A DNA stretch of 64,000 nt from Paraburkholderia flava (GTDB lineage Bacteria > Pseudomonadota > Gammaproteobacteria > Burkholderiales > Burkholderiaceae): contig NZ_SMRO01000001.1 in NCBI RefSeq assembly GCF_004359985.1, forward strand, positions 496,001-560,000, written 5' to 3'. Shown here one piece after another: positions 24,632 to 33,328 of this stretch. The position numbers and the translations under genes are program-made. The notes under the pieces were generated by a model that was not told where the DNA came from, did not search any database, and was given only the letters and a program-made list of their open reading frames with translations. Position 1 is the first letter of the stretch, and every line of letters begins with the position of its first letter.

Positions 24632-25315
24632 ATGACCGCACCGCTCGCCAGGCTCAAGGCGCGAACCGATTATGTCGACGAGGTCTATCGCGTGCTGGTC
24701 GATGCGATCAGCGAGGGTTCGCTCGCACCCGGCGCGCGGCTGACGCAGGAGGACATCGCCGAACAGCTGGCGGTGTCGCGTTCGCCGGTTTTACAGGCGC
24801 TGCGGATGTTGAAGAAGGATGGTCTCGTGCTGGATGCGCCCGGGCGTGGGCTGCTCGTCGCGCCGCTCGACGCGGACTGGATCGCGCATCTGTATCAGAT
24901 TCGCGGTTCGCTCGATTCGCTCGCCGCGCGGCTTGCGGCAGAAAAGCACTTCAAGCTCGACAAGACGTTGATCGCGAACGGCCGGCGCGCGTCGAAAGGC
25001 GACGACGTCAAGGCGATGATCGAGTGCGACATCGCATTCCATTCCGCGATCTATGTTGCGTCGGGTAATCCGCTGATTGCACAGACTGCGCACAATCACT
25101 GGGTGCATCTACGTCGCGTGATGGGTGCGGTGCTGCAGGGGTCGGGGCAGCGCAAATCGATCTGGGACGAACACGCGGCCATCGCCGCTGCGATCGCGGA
25201 AGGCGACACGCGCCTCGCGATGGAACTCAGCGAACGTCATACGCAGATCGCGCGTGAAAATCTCGTCAAACGTATCAGCGAAGTGCTCGGCGACGAAAGC
25301 AGCGCCGCGCGTTAG
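24632..25315 (+). CDS. GntR family transcriptional regulator of the oxygenase cluster
   Basis: A 227-residue GntR regulator with an FCD-type C-terminal domain. The winged helix spans about 12-78 (VLVDAISEGSLAPGARLTQEDIAEQLAVSRSPVLQALRMLKKDGLVL). The effector domain contains HLYQIRGSLDSLAARLAAE and three metal/ligand histidines in the usual spacing (DIAFHSAIY, DEHAAIAAAI, ERHTQIAREN). It is convergent with the MFS gene. The CTCTG-type sites in its own leader and upstream of the oxygenase gene make it the likely pathway regulator. Confidence 0.9.
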   Translation: MTAPLARLKARTDYVDEVYRVLVDAISEGSLAPGARLTQEDIAEQLAVSRSPVLQALRMLKKDGLVLDAPGRGLLVAPLDADWIAHLYQIRGSLDSLAARLAAEKHFKLDKTLIANGRRASKGDDVKAMIECDIAFHSAIYVASGNPLIAQTAHNHWVHLRRVMGAVLQGSGQRKSIWDEHAAIAAAIAEGDTRLAMELSERHTQIARENLVKRISEVLGDESSAAR

Positions 25316-25353
25316 TTAATCCGCGCGACGCTGCATCGTTACGACTACGCCGT

Positions 25354-26706
25354 TCAAGCCACGCCGTGTTCGTGACGCGTTCTTTCTTCAGGCTCGGCAG
25401 TCGCCCGCCGGTTGTTGACCAGTTGCGCGGGCACCGCGAACACCAGTGCCCCGCCGATCACGAGACTCACCGCGAGCCCGAGTACACCTGCCCCGGTCGA
25501 ACCCGTCGCGGCCTGAATGAAGCCGATCACCGACGGGCTGACTACCCCTGAGATACTGCCGACCGAGTTCGCGAGCGCCAGCCCTGCCGCCGCCGCTGAA
25601 CCGCCAAGAATCGCCGGCGGTAATACCCAGAACTGCGAGATTGTCGTCATCACGCCCATCGTGCCGACAGTCAGCGCGATCATCGCGATGGTCGTCGAGT
25701 GTGCGAAGACGACGCTCAGATAGAGCCCCGCCGCGCCCATCAGACCCGGCAACGCGAGGTGCCAGCGCCGTTCGCCTGTCCGGTCCGAACTGTGGCTCAC
25801 CACCAGCATCGCGACGACCGCCGCTGCATACGGAATCGCCGTGAGCAGGCCGATGTCGAGCGTGTCCTTCACACCGCTTGCCTTGATCAGCGTCGGCATC
25901 CAGAAGCTCACACCGTAAAGACCCATCGTGTAGAAGAAGTAGATCGCGCTCAGCAGCAGGATCTTCGGATTGAGCAGACCGTCCTTGATCGAATGCATCA
26001 TGTGCGCAGGCGTTTCGCTGCGCAGATTGCGCTCGACCATCTGCTTCTGCGCGTCGTTTAGCCAGTTGGCGTCGGCGACGCGATCATCGAGCAGCAGGAA
26101 TGCGGCAACGCCGAGCACTGCGGTCGGAATGCCTTCGAGCACAAACAGCCATTGCCAGCCGGCGAGGCCATGCACGCCGCCGAGATGCGTCATCAGCCAG
26201 CCCGACAGCGGACCGCCCACGACGCCCGACATCGGAATGCCAGTGAGAAACAGCGCGGTCACCTTCGAGCGTCGCGACGCAGGAAACCAGTAGGTCAGGT
26301 ACAGCAGGATCGCCGGAATGAAGCCGGCCTCTGCGACGCCGAGCAAAAACCGCATGACGTAGAAGCTCGTCGGCGTCGTGACGAACATCATGCCGGCGGA
26401 AATGATGCCCCACGTGACCATGATCCGCGCGATCCAGCGCCGTGCGCCGACGCGCAGCAGGATCAGGTTGCTAGGAATCTCGAAGAGCAGATAGCCGACG
26501 AAAAACGCGCTGGCGCCTAGCCCGTACACGGCTTCGCTAAAGCCGAGATCCTTCAGCATCTGCAGCTTCGCGAACGCGAGGTTGATCCGGTCGAGATAGG
26601 CGCACAGGTAGCAGAGAAACAGAAAAGGCAGTAGCCGCCACATCAGTTTTGCGTAGGTGGACGGTTCGTCGCAGTCAACGCTCGCGACCGTTCTGTGGGA
26701 ACTCAT
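25354..26706 (-). CDS. MFS transporter, anion:cation symporter family
   Basis: A 450-residue twelve-helix MFS permease of the ACS type that takes up phthalate, tartrate, glucarate or similar carboxylates. Visible are the N-terminal CAYLDRINLAFAKLQM, GYLLFEIPSNLIL in helix 2, RFLLGVAEAGFIPAILLYLTYWFP and the central cytoplasmic loop. It lies downstream of the aldolase gene on the same strand, 118 bp apart. It probably imports the carboxylated aromatic or aldol substrate handled by the neighbouring oxygenase and aldolase. Confidence 0.93.
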   Translation of the reverse strand: MSSHRTVASVDCDEPSTYAKLMWRLLPFLFLCYLCAYLDRINLAFAKLQMLKDLGFSEAVYGLGASAFFVGYLLFEIPSNLILLRVGARRWIARIMVTWGIISAGMMFVTTPTSFYVMRFLLGVAEAGFIPAILLYLTYWFPASRRSKVTALFLTGIPMSGVVGGPLSGWLMTHLGGVHGLAGWQWLFVLEGIPTAVLGVAAFLLLDDRVADANWLNDAQKQMVERNLRSETPAHMMHSIKDGLLNPKILLLSAIYFFYTMGLYGVSFWMPTLIKASGVKDTLDIGLLTAIPYAAAVVAMLVVSHSSDRTGERRWHLALPGLMGAAGLYLSVVFAHSTTIAMIALTVGTMGVMTTISQFWVLPPAILGGSAAAAGLALANSVGSISGVVSPSVIGFIQAATGSTGAGVLGLAVSLVIGGALVFAVPAQLVNNRRATAEPEERTRHEHGVA

Positions 26707-26824
26707 GGTGTTGTCTCCTGGTGTTCCTTATGGCCGGCGACCGCGGCGTGTCGTACGCTCTTTCGGTCGCCGTGCGGTGTGGTCTTGCGAGCCGCTCCGC
26801 GGCTTCGCAAGAGCGTGGGGATGC

Positions 26825-27670
26825 TCAGTCGAACATATCGGGTTGCGTCGCTACGAGTTCGTTCCAGATAGTCTGGAAGTGCAACCAGCCGATGTACTCG
26901 CTGCCCACGTGTTCGCGGCTATAGCGCGCGCGTTCCGGCGTGACGAGCTTCGGCGTAATGCCGGTGGCTTCGACCATCAACTGCTGCTGGCAGCAGCGCT
27001 CCAGCGCGATGAACCAGAACGCCGCCGAATCGATGCTGTGGCGGCTCGCGGTCAACAGTCCGTGATTTTGGTGAATCGCTGCCTTCACGCCCGCAAACGC
27101 ATTCGCAACCTTGTTGCCGCCCTTCACCTCGACGGCCACCTTGCCGGCCTCGTCGCCGATCACGACGTGGTCTTCGTAGAAGGCGGCCGCGTCCTGCGTG
27201 ATCGGATCGAGTGCCTTGCCGAGCGATGCGAACGCGGTCCCGTACACCGTGTGCGCATGGCACATCGCGACGATGTCCTGATGCATCTCATGCACCGCAG
27301 CGTGCAGCACGAAGCCCGCGCGATTGACTGCATGTTTGCCTTCGACGACGTTGCCCTGATGATCTGCGCAGATCAGGTTCGACACCTTCACCTGCGAGAA
27401 ATGAATCGCCATCGGATTGGTCCAGTACAGCGACGGATTCTCCGGATCACGTACCGTCAGATGACCGGCAAAGCCGTAGTCGAAACCCTGCTGCGCGAAT
27501 GCGCGGCATGCGCCGACGAGCCGTTCCTTCAAATGCTGACGCTGTTCCGCCGCGTTATGGAAAGCCGGCAGTTCAGGAAAAATCAGACCTTGCTGATCGG
27601 GTTGATAGATCGAGATCTTGCCGGGCGTCACGATCGACTCCGGCTTGTCTTCGACGAGATCCATGGACAT
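26825..27670 (-). CDS. Class II aldolase/adducin family protein
   Basis: A 281-residue class II aldolase-fold enzyme. The start at 27670 has GAGGAG at the right spacing. Metal-binding histidines appear in HAAVHEMHQDIVAMCHAHTVYG, with a third in the HQNHGLLT segment near residue 214. The catalytic-type Glu/Tyr lies in TQDAAAFYED. Such proteins cleave or decarboxylate hydroxy-keto acids. Beside a Rieske oxygenase it may decarboxylate or cleave a ring-oxidation product, as related proteins do in phthalate and gallate routes. The substrate is not fixed. Confidence 0.9.
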   Translation of the reverse strand: MSMDLVEDKPESIVTPGKISIYQPDQQGLIFPELPAFHNAAEQRQHLKERLVGACRAFAQQGFDYGFAGHLTVRDPENPSLYWTNPMAIHFSQVKVSNLICADHQGNVVEGKHAVNRAGFVLHAAVHEMHQDIVAMCHAHTVYGTAFASLGKALDPITQDAAAFYEDHVVIGDEAGKVAVEVKGGNKVANAFAGVKAAIHQNHGLLTASRHSIDSAAFWFIALERCCQQQLMVEATGITPKLVTPERARYSREHVGSEYIGWLHFQTIWNELVATQPDMFD

Positions 27671-27770
27671 GCATTTCTCCTCTGGGTGATACGCGTATGG
27701 GGGAAGCGTTGAATGCATCCATGGTCGCGGGAGCGTTACCGATTGACAAACGATGGCTGTTCACAGAAAG

Positions 27771-27785
27771 ATGAATCAGGTTCAT
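27771..27785. promoter_or_regulatory. LysR-type T-N11-A box before lysR
   Basis: ATGAA-TCAGG-TTCAT is a perfect 5-bp inverted repeat that fits the LysR T-N11-A rule. It ends 14 bp before the start of the LysR gene, consistent with self-control. Confidence 0.45.
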
Positions 27786-27799
27786 ACATCGAGTACCCC

Positions 27800-28714
27800 A
27801 TGAGACGGATTCCCAATTTCGTGCTGCTGCGCGCATTCGAATCGGCTGCGCGTCTGCAGAGCTTTACGCTCGCGGCCGAAGAACTGCATCTGACGCAATC
27901 GGCGATCAGTCATCAGGTGAAGGAGCTCGAGGAATATTTCGGGCGTCCGCTGTTCATTCGCCGCAATCGACGCGTCGAGATGACGCCCGAGGGCTTGCGC
28001 CTGCAGGAGAGTCTGGGCCGCGTGTTCGACGTGATCGAGGCCGCGTGCAACGAGGTCTCGCTTGCGCCGGATGCACAGGTGCTGGTGCTGCACAGCGCAC
28101 CGAGTTTTGCGGCGAAGTGGCTGGGGCCACGCTTGCCGCAATTCATTGCGGCGCACCCGGACATCACGATCCGCTTTTCTTCGGGCCCGGAACCGCTCGA
28201 CATGACGCGCGCGCATGAAGTCGACGTGACCATTTCGTATGGATTCGCTCAGGAACGGCCGGGCGTCGTCACGGTTGCGCTCGGCGACGAACGGATCGTT
28301 CCGCTTTGCTCGCCGTCGCTGTTGCGCGACGGCGTGACACCCGATCAGTTGATTACCGAACTGACGCTGATCGATTCGCAGTTGAGCCGCATCACGTGGT
28401 CGGACTGGTTTGCGTATAACGGCATCGCGCTGCCGGTGCGACCTCGGCCGTCGTTCGATCGCGCGGCGCTGGTGCTGTCGGCGGCCGTCGATGGAATGGG
28501 CGTCGCGCTAGAAACCACGCGCCTTGCCGAGCGCGAGCTGCTGCGCGGCGATCTCGTCGAACTCGGTGCGGGCGCGTTCAAGCCGCTCGCACGCGAAACG
28601 CATTTCCTGTCGTACCGCGAGAGTCAACGCAACGTCGACAAGGTGCGACGGTTTCGCGACTGGCTGCTGGCAGCGGTTGGACTTGAACCGCCGCTACAGA
28701 TCCAGCACCAGTAG
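27800..28714 (+). CDS. LysR family transcriptional regulator (GcvA-like)
   Basis: A 304-residue LysR regulator. The N-terminal winged helix has AFESAARLQSFTLAAEELHLTQSAISHQVKELEEYFGRPLFIR. The C-terminal periplasmic-binding-like effector domain begins near residue 90. The MRRIPNF start matches the GcvA-like subgroup. It is divergent from the aldolase gene and convergent with the reductase gene, whose 3' end it overlaps by about 20 bp. It probably regulates the aldolase/MFS unit, though GntR control is also likely for this cluster. Confidence 0.92.
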   Translation: MRRIPNFVLLRAFESAARLQSFTLAAEELHLTQSAISHQVKELEEYFGRPLFIRRNRRVEMTPEGLRLQESLGRVFDVIEAACNEVSLAPDAQVLVLHSAPSFAAKWLGPRLPQFIAAHPDITIRFSSGPEPLDMTRAHEVDVTISYGFAQERPGVVTVALGDERIVPLCSPSLLRDGVTPDQLITELTLIDSQLSRITWSDWFAYNGIALPVRPRPSFDRAALVLSAAVDGMGVALETTRLAERELLRGDLVELGAGAFKPLARETHFLSYRESQRNVDKVRRFRDWLLAAVGLEPPLQIQHQ

Positions 28715-29701
28715 CTTGCTCGTCGCGCGAGACACGCAGGCCGTCAGACACTCGACGCGTTCGTCTTCGCCGAGAATGTAGTCGCGGTGATCGACCTCGC
28801 CCTCCAGATAGCGCACCTTGCACGTTGCGCACAATCCCGAGCAACACGACGTTTCGATCGACACGCCCGCCTCGCTCAACGCATCGACGATGCTTTGCTC
28901 AGGTCTAACCGGAATCACCTGACCGCTGCTCGCGATGCGAACGTCGAATGCGCCGGATGCATCCGGCACACCGCTTTCGGATGAACTCGCAGGCGGACGT
29001 TCGGGCGCCTTGAAGTGCTCGAAGTGCACCAAGTCCTTTGGCCAGTGATTAGTCGCCTGCTCGCACGCTTTCATGAATCCACCGGGACCGCAGTAGTAAA
29101 CGTGCGTACCGTGCGATGCTTTCGTCAACAGCCGACCGATGTCCAGCCCAGCGCCCGGTGTGCCGCCGTCGAAGTGATAGTGCAACCGGCCGCGCGCGTG
29201 CAGCGCGGCCAGCTCATCGGAAAACGCCGCACATGTCGCATCGCGCGCGCAATAGTGCAGTTCGTAATCGACACCCCGTGCGTCGAGCGCATGCGCCATC
29301 GCCTTCAGCGGCGTGACGCCGATACCGCCCGCGAGCAGGATCACTTTCTCCGCGTCGGTGACGAGCGAAAAATGATTACGCGGCTGGCTGACACGCACGA
29401 TGTCCTGTACGTGCAGCCGTTCGTGCACGGCCTTCGAACCGCCGCGCCCCGCTTCGTCTCTCAGCACCGCGATCACATAGCGTTTGCGTTCATCCGGCGG
29501 ATTGCACAGCGAATACTGACGAATCAGCCCGTCGCCGAGATGAACGTCGATGTGCGCGCCGGCATCGAACGCGGGCAGATCGGCACCGGAAGGATCGACG
29601 AATTCATACGACTGGATGCCCTTCCCTTCGAGGCAGATCTGCCGGACGAGCAGTTGCAGCGTTTGCTCAAGGACATCCTGCGGGGTGTCTGCGATGTTCA
29701 T
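28694..29701 (-). CDS. VanB-like oxygenase reductase (FMN/NAD/[2Fe-2S])
   Basis: A 335-residue reductase in phthalate dioxygenase reductase order. A flavin-binding barrel comes first (DVHLGDGLIRQYSLCNPPDE), then an NAD-binding domain (LLAGGIGVTPLKAMAHAL, VYYCGPGGFMKACEQ) and a C-terminal plant-type [2Fe-2S] domain with cysteines in SCCSGLCATC and a distal one in CLTACVS. It passes electrons from NAD(P)H to the Rieske oxygenase encoded 15 bp upstream on the same strand. The extra cysteine next to the first cluster ligand is worth noting. Confidence 0.94.
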   Translation of the reverse strand: MNIADTPQDVLEQTLQLLVRQICLEGKGIQSYEFVDPSGADLPAFDAGAHIDVHLGDGLIRQYSLCNPPDERKRYVIAVLRDEAGRGGSKAVHERLHVQDIVRVSQPRNHFSLVTDAEKVILLAGGIGVTPLKAMAHALDARGVDYELHYCARDATCAAFSDELAALHARGRLHYHFDGGTPGAGLDIGRLLTKASHGTHVYYCGPGGFMKACEQATNHWPKDLVHFEHFKAPERPPASSSESGVPDASGAFDVRIASSGQVIPVRPEQSIVDALSEAGVSIETSCCSGLCATCKVRYLEGEVDHRDYILGEDERVECLTACVSRATSKLLVLDL

Positions 29702-29716
29702 GTCTACGTGGTGCGC

Positions 29717-31267
29717 CTAGCGCTTCATCGATTGTTCAAGCGATTCGAACTGGTCGCGCACGAATGCCGTACGCTCGGCGCCTTTCATCGCGTCGCTCTG
29801 CGACAGGATCTCGACGATCTTCTTCGTCACCGCACGACGGCGCTGTACTTCCTGCTCGACTGTTTCGCCTTCGGGGATCTCGAACACGTTGCCCGAGCAG
29901 AAGCTGTTCGGTGCGCCGCCCTGCTCCCTGAACCACTGCACGAATTCCTGTGCCGAAGCAGGGGCGTTGGTGCCGCGTAACGCGTCGCGCAACAGCTTGC
30001 GAAACTGGTACAGGCCCGCGTCGAACCGCGTCGGATGCTCGAGTGCATGCACGGCGATCGGCCGCTGACTGATGATCGCCTCGTAGTCGCCGGGGGCGTA
30101 CTGCGTGTCCTTGTAGTTCGCACGCTCGCGATGATTCGACGGAATCGGCGGCAGGTCGTCGATCGTGTACTGGCCGAAGCGTTCGGGGCGCCGCATCGCC
30201 ACCTGCCCCTCGAGAAAATCGATCGACTCGTAGCCGACCAGCTCTTTCTGGCCGATACCGCGCGTGTCGATGCCCGGCCCCATCACACGCCAGCCGATCA
30301 TCTTGCTGTTCTCGTCATCGACCGGCACTGTCCAGCGGATGATGTGAAAGCGGCTGAAGAGCTTTTTCTTCGAACCGTCTTCGGACGTGTACGCATGCAG
30401 GCTCAGATTCGGCAGCACCTGATGCTGGACGCGCACGAACAGCTTGTCCTTGTCGACCCGCCGCGCACCCGCGCACGCGAGGCTGCGCCCCTGCTGCACG
30501 GGAACGAAGTGCATGTCGGGTGCGACTTCCATCGACGCCGCGCCGACTTCGTCGAACGTGGTCCCCTGATAGTGACCGTCGACGACGTTCTTGCCCGAGT
30601 GCAGCGCGGTCGGATGGTAGTTGTCGGCTGCGTTGTCCTGCACCTGCAGCCAGTTGCAGTGCTGGAAGTTGCTGTACGGCACGAGTTCGTCGCCGGGCTG
30701 CACGGTGAAGTCGCCCTCCCATTCCGGAAACGGCGGCTCGGCTTCCGGCGGCCCCATATAGGCAAACACGAGACCGTTGCGCTCGACCGCCTTGTACGCG
30801 CCTTGCCGGATCGAGCACGCATACTTCTCTGCTTCTTTTTCTTCGCCCTTCGGGAACGGCACGTGCAGGCAGGTTCCGTCGACGTCGAACACCATCCCGT
30901 GATAGCAGCAGCGAATCCCGTGCTCCTGAATCGCGCCGTATTCGAGCGACGCACCCCGGTGCACGCAATGCGCGTGCAGCACGCCGACGCGGCCCGAACC
31001 GTCGCGGAACGCCACCAGTTCCTCGCCGAGAATCTTCAGAAAGCGCGGCGTATCGGTCAGTTCGATCGACATACAGACCGGATGCCAGAACGCGCGCATG
31101 AACTCGCCCATCGGCGTGCCCGGCCCGGTTTCGGTCAGCTCCGGATCGTGCCCCGGTGCCTTGTTGGTGTAATAGCCGCCGTATGGGATGAGTTTTTTCG
31201 GTACTGATTGTCCAGATGTGCCGCCCGTACTCTTCTGCCCTTCCAGCTTGTCCGACTTGATGTTCAT
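29717..31267 (-). CDS. Rieske non-heme iron oxygenase, large subunit
   Basis: A 516-residue ring-hydroxylating or demethylating oxygenase. The Rieske [2Fe-2S] ligands are Cys101/His103 and Cys120/His123. The mononuclear iron ligands are His218 and His223 in DNYHPTALHSG. It belongs to the single-component-oxygenase group (VanA, phthalate 4,5-dioxygenase) and is longer than most, with a 40-residue polar N-terminal tail. The reductase gene follows directly. A perfect 14-bp palindrome sits 58 bp upstream. The substrate is probably a substituted aromatic acid; not determinable further. Confidence 0.93.
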   Translation of the reverse strand: MNIKSDKLEGQKSTGGTSGQSVPKKLIPYGGYYTNKAPGHDPELTETGPGTPMGEFMRAFWHPVCMSIELTDTPRFLKILGEELVAFRDGSGRVGVLHAHCVHRGASLEYGAIQEHGIRCCYHGMVFDVDGTCLHVPFPKGEEKEAEKYACSIRQGAYKAVERNGLVFAYMGPPEAEPPFPEWEGDFTVQPGDELVPYSNFQHCNWLQVQDNAADNYHPTALHSGKNVVDGHYQGTTFDEVGAASMEVAPDMHFVPVQQGRSLACAGARRVDKDKLFVRVQHQVLPNLSLHAYTSEDGSKKKLFSRFHIIRWTVPVDDENSKMIGWRVMGPGIDTRGIGQKELVGYESIDFLEGQVAMRRPERFGQYTIDDLPPIPSNHRERANYKDTQYAPGDYEAIISQRPIAVHALEHPTRFDAGLYQFRKLLRDALRGTNAPASAQEFVQWFREQGGAPNSFCSGNVFEIPEGETVEQEVQRRRAVTKKIVEILSQSDAMKGAERTAFVRDQFESLEQSMKR

Positions 31268-31324
31268 GGGGTCCGTCCTTCAGTGATTGCCTCAGGTTTG
31301 CATTGTGCGGTTCGGTACTCTGAA

Positions 31325-31338
31325 CTCTGTATACAGAG
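31325..31338. promoter_or_regulatory. Perfect palindromic operator upstream of the Rieske oxygenase
   Basis: CTCTGTATACAGAG is a perfect 14-bp palindrome 58 bp before the oxygenase start. The near-copy at 24606-24619 in the gntR leader names the probable regulator. The rest of the gap 31268-31531 shows no gene. Confidence 0.65.
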
Positions 31339-31531
31339 ATTAGAGTGCTGAGTTCGCTTTGTCTCCGAGGGTAAACGCGGATTTGAGGCATGAGGGACCC
31401 CGCGCCCACGTGAGCGCGGCGCGCGGACGCGATGCGAGTTTCTTATGTACGTACTGCGGCTTTTTACGCTGCTTTTACATCGATGCCGCTACGCTACGTT
31501 CATTCGCAATGCACACAGGTGAAACGCGGGC

Positions 31532-31873
31532 ATGGAATCCGTTACGTCTCACGATGCTCCCGAGCGTCGTGCCAAAAAATCTCTCGACTCTTCGTCGCGC
31601 TCTACGCGACTTCTGCTGGAAGTGATACCGGGCGGCGACAAGGCCGCCGGATCGAAGGTCCATCTGATCGCGCTGCTGCGCTCCCCGCTCGGCGTCTACG
31701 TGACGCACACCGACGTGTCCCGCGAGCGCGTCTCTGCGCAGCTCGACATCGCTGCGGAAGATCTCGATTTCACGCTGCACATGCTGGTTTCGATCCTGCC
31801 GGGCGCGTTGATCGGCCCCGCAAGACCACGCGAACCCGCGTTGACGGGCGAACCCGCATGGAAGGTTCACTGA
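31532..31873 (+). CDS. Hypothetical small protein upstream of the DapA-like gene
   Basis: A 113-residue reading frame ending just before the next gene's ATG, the spacing of a coupled pair. The N-terminal 27 residues are polar and basic. The middle (TRLLLEVIPGGDKAAGSKVHLIALLRSPLGVYVTHTDVSRE, then LDIAAEDLDFTLHMLVSILPG) looks like a small alpha/beta domain. I do not recognise a family. Codon use and the tight junction support a real gene, but no strong ribosome site is visible and the start is uncertain. Confidence 0.5.
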   Translation: MESVTSHDAPERRAKKSLDSSSRSTRLLLEVIPGGDKAAGSKVHLIALLRSPLGVYVTHTDVSRERVSAQLDIAAEDLDFTLHMLVSILPGALIGPARPREPALTGEPAWKVH

Positions 31874-31874
31874 C

Positions 31875-32753
31875 ATGTACAACGGAATCTGGCTGCCGAT
31901 CGTCACACCGTTCCGTTCGGGCAGCGTCGACATCGATGCGCTGCAAATGCTCACCGAACACTATCTGCGCTCGGGCATCAGCGGCATCGTCGCGTTGAGC
32001 ACGACGGGCGAAACCGCGCTGCTCAGCGACACCGAGCGCGCCACCGTGCTGCAGGCCATCACCGATGTCGCCCGCAACCGGCTGCCGGTGATCGTCGGCG
32101 TGGCGGGCTACAACACGCTCAACGTCACCGACGAAATCCGCCGCTTCGATCACTGGGACGTCGCGGGCTTTCTGGTGTCGGCGCCGTCCTACGTGCGCCC
32201 CGATCAGGCCGGCGTGCAGTGGCACTTCGAACAGGTCGCGCAGGCCACCGCGCGCCCGATCATGCTCTACAACGTGCCGCATCGAACCGGTGTGTCGATC
32301 GATCCGGAAACGGTGAACCAGTTGAGCCGCTTCGACAACATCGTCGCGATCAAGGAATGCGATCCGAAGAATTTCGAGGCGTTGAGAAACGTGCCGGTCA
32401 GCGTGCTGTGCGGAACCGACGATGCGTTTGGCGAATGTCTGAAGCACGGCGGCGCCGGCGGGATTCTCGCGACCGCGCATATCTGTGCGGACTTGCTGCT
32501 CGAAGCAAACGACCTCGCGCTACAGAACCGGCAGGCGGAAACCGATGCGCTGCTCGAATCGATTCGCCCGCTGCTGAAGCTGCTGTTTTCGGCGCCCAAT
32601 CCCGCCGCGATCAAGGCGATGCTCGCGATGGATTTTCCGGTGTCGGCCGAAACGCGGATGCCGATCAGTCCCGCGTCCACCGAACTGATCGCGCGACTAC
32701 GCGACGCGCGCGACTCGCTGCACGAACTGCGAGGCGCCATGAGCGCTTCGTAG
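31875..32753 (+). CDS. DapA/NAL-family class I lyase (dihydrodipicolinate synthase-like)
   Basis: A 292-residue TIM-barrel enzyme of the DapA family. It has the pyruvate-binding STTGETALLS near 45-54, the Tyr of LYNVPHRTG near 135 and the Schiff-base lysine in IVAIKECDP near 163. The family condenses or splits pyruvate with an aldehyde. It could be the lysine-pathway synthase, but its place beside an aromatic oxygenase cluster and after an unknown small gene suggests a catabolic paralogue. A strong hairpin follows the stop. Confidence 0.9.
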   Translation: MYNGIWLPIVTPFRSGSVDIDALQMLTEHYLRSGISGIVALSTTGETALLSDTERATVLQAITDVARNRLPVIVGVAGYNTLNVTDEIRRFDHWDVAGFLVSAPSYVRPDQAGVQWHFEQVAQATARPIMLYNVPHRTGVSIDPETVNQLSRFDNIVAIKECDPKNFEALRNVPVSVLCGTDDAFGECLKHGGAGGILATAHICADLLLEANDLALQNRQAETDALLESIRPLLKLLFSAPNPAAIKAMLAMDFPVSAETRMPISPASTELIARLRDARDSLHELRGAMSAS

Positions 32754-32763
32754 CCGCAGGCGC

Positions 32764-32801
32764 GGGCTCATGGTCGCGTCCTCGTTCGCGGCCATGAGCC
32801 C
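32764..32801. terminator. Hairpin after the DapA-like gene
   Basis: GGGCTCATGG (32764-32773) pairs exactly with CCATGAGCCC (32792-32801), and the inner CGCG/CGCG extends the stem past one mismatch. It starts 10 bp after the stop codon. No T-run follows, so termination is likely but not certain. Confidence 0.5.
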
Positions 32802-32830
32802 AATTCGCGCGAGGCCATTCGGGCAAGCGC

Positions 32831-33316
32831 TTGCGGAAGAGCCCCATCATCGCGTTAGACCGGACAGACACTCGACGACGCGTCTCCAACGCCGATGATT
32901 CTTCCTGCGAGCGCTTGCGCGAACGGCATTCACGTGCATTGTCCTTGTGCAGCCCGATTCAAAATCAGAGGCTTGTTTTGCAGGTATTTAGAGGTATCGC
33001 GAAGGTCGTGTTCATCGTGTTCGCATGCAATCAGATCATGATTGCCGCGTTCGGCTGGGTGTCACGACAATTCGATGTGAGCGTGTCCGATCAGGCCATC
33101 CTGATCTTCGGACTGGTGACGTCGGGACTGCTGTCGTTCTGGCTGCAGGCGGACGCGCATCGCGCATTCGCGTTTGCGCAGAAGAACGGCTTTATCAAAA
33201 GCACGCGGCCCCGGCCGGGAACCGTGCCTACGGTCGCTATTGCCGACAACTGCCCGAAGCGCTGGCTCGTCGTGCTGTACGTCGATCTGCACCCTGTCGT
33301 GCCGCGTGCCGACTGA
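32831..33316 (+). CDS. Hypothetical membrane protein (start uncertain)
   Basis: An open frame of up to 161 codons from a TTG. Only the second half looks like protein: two hydrophobic helices (VVFIVFACNQIMIAAFGW and QAILIFGLVTSGLLSFWL), then an amphipathic tail and WLVVLYVDLHPVVPR at the end. The first 45 codons are arginine- and serine-rich and probably not translated. The true start is likely one of the alternative codons near 32978-33010. I do not recognise a family. It is convergent with the SulP gene. Confidence 0.5.
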   Translation: MRKSPIIALDRTDTRRRVSNADDSSCERLRERHSRALSLCSPIQNQRLVLQVFRGIAKVVFIVFACNQIMIAAFGWVSRQFDVSVSDQAILIFGLVTSGLLSFWLQADAHRAFAFAQKNGFIKSTRPRPGTVPTVAIADNCPKRWLVVLYVDLHPVVPRAD

Positions 33317-33328
33317 CGTACAGCGTTC

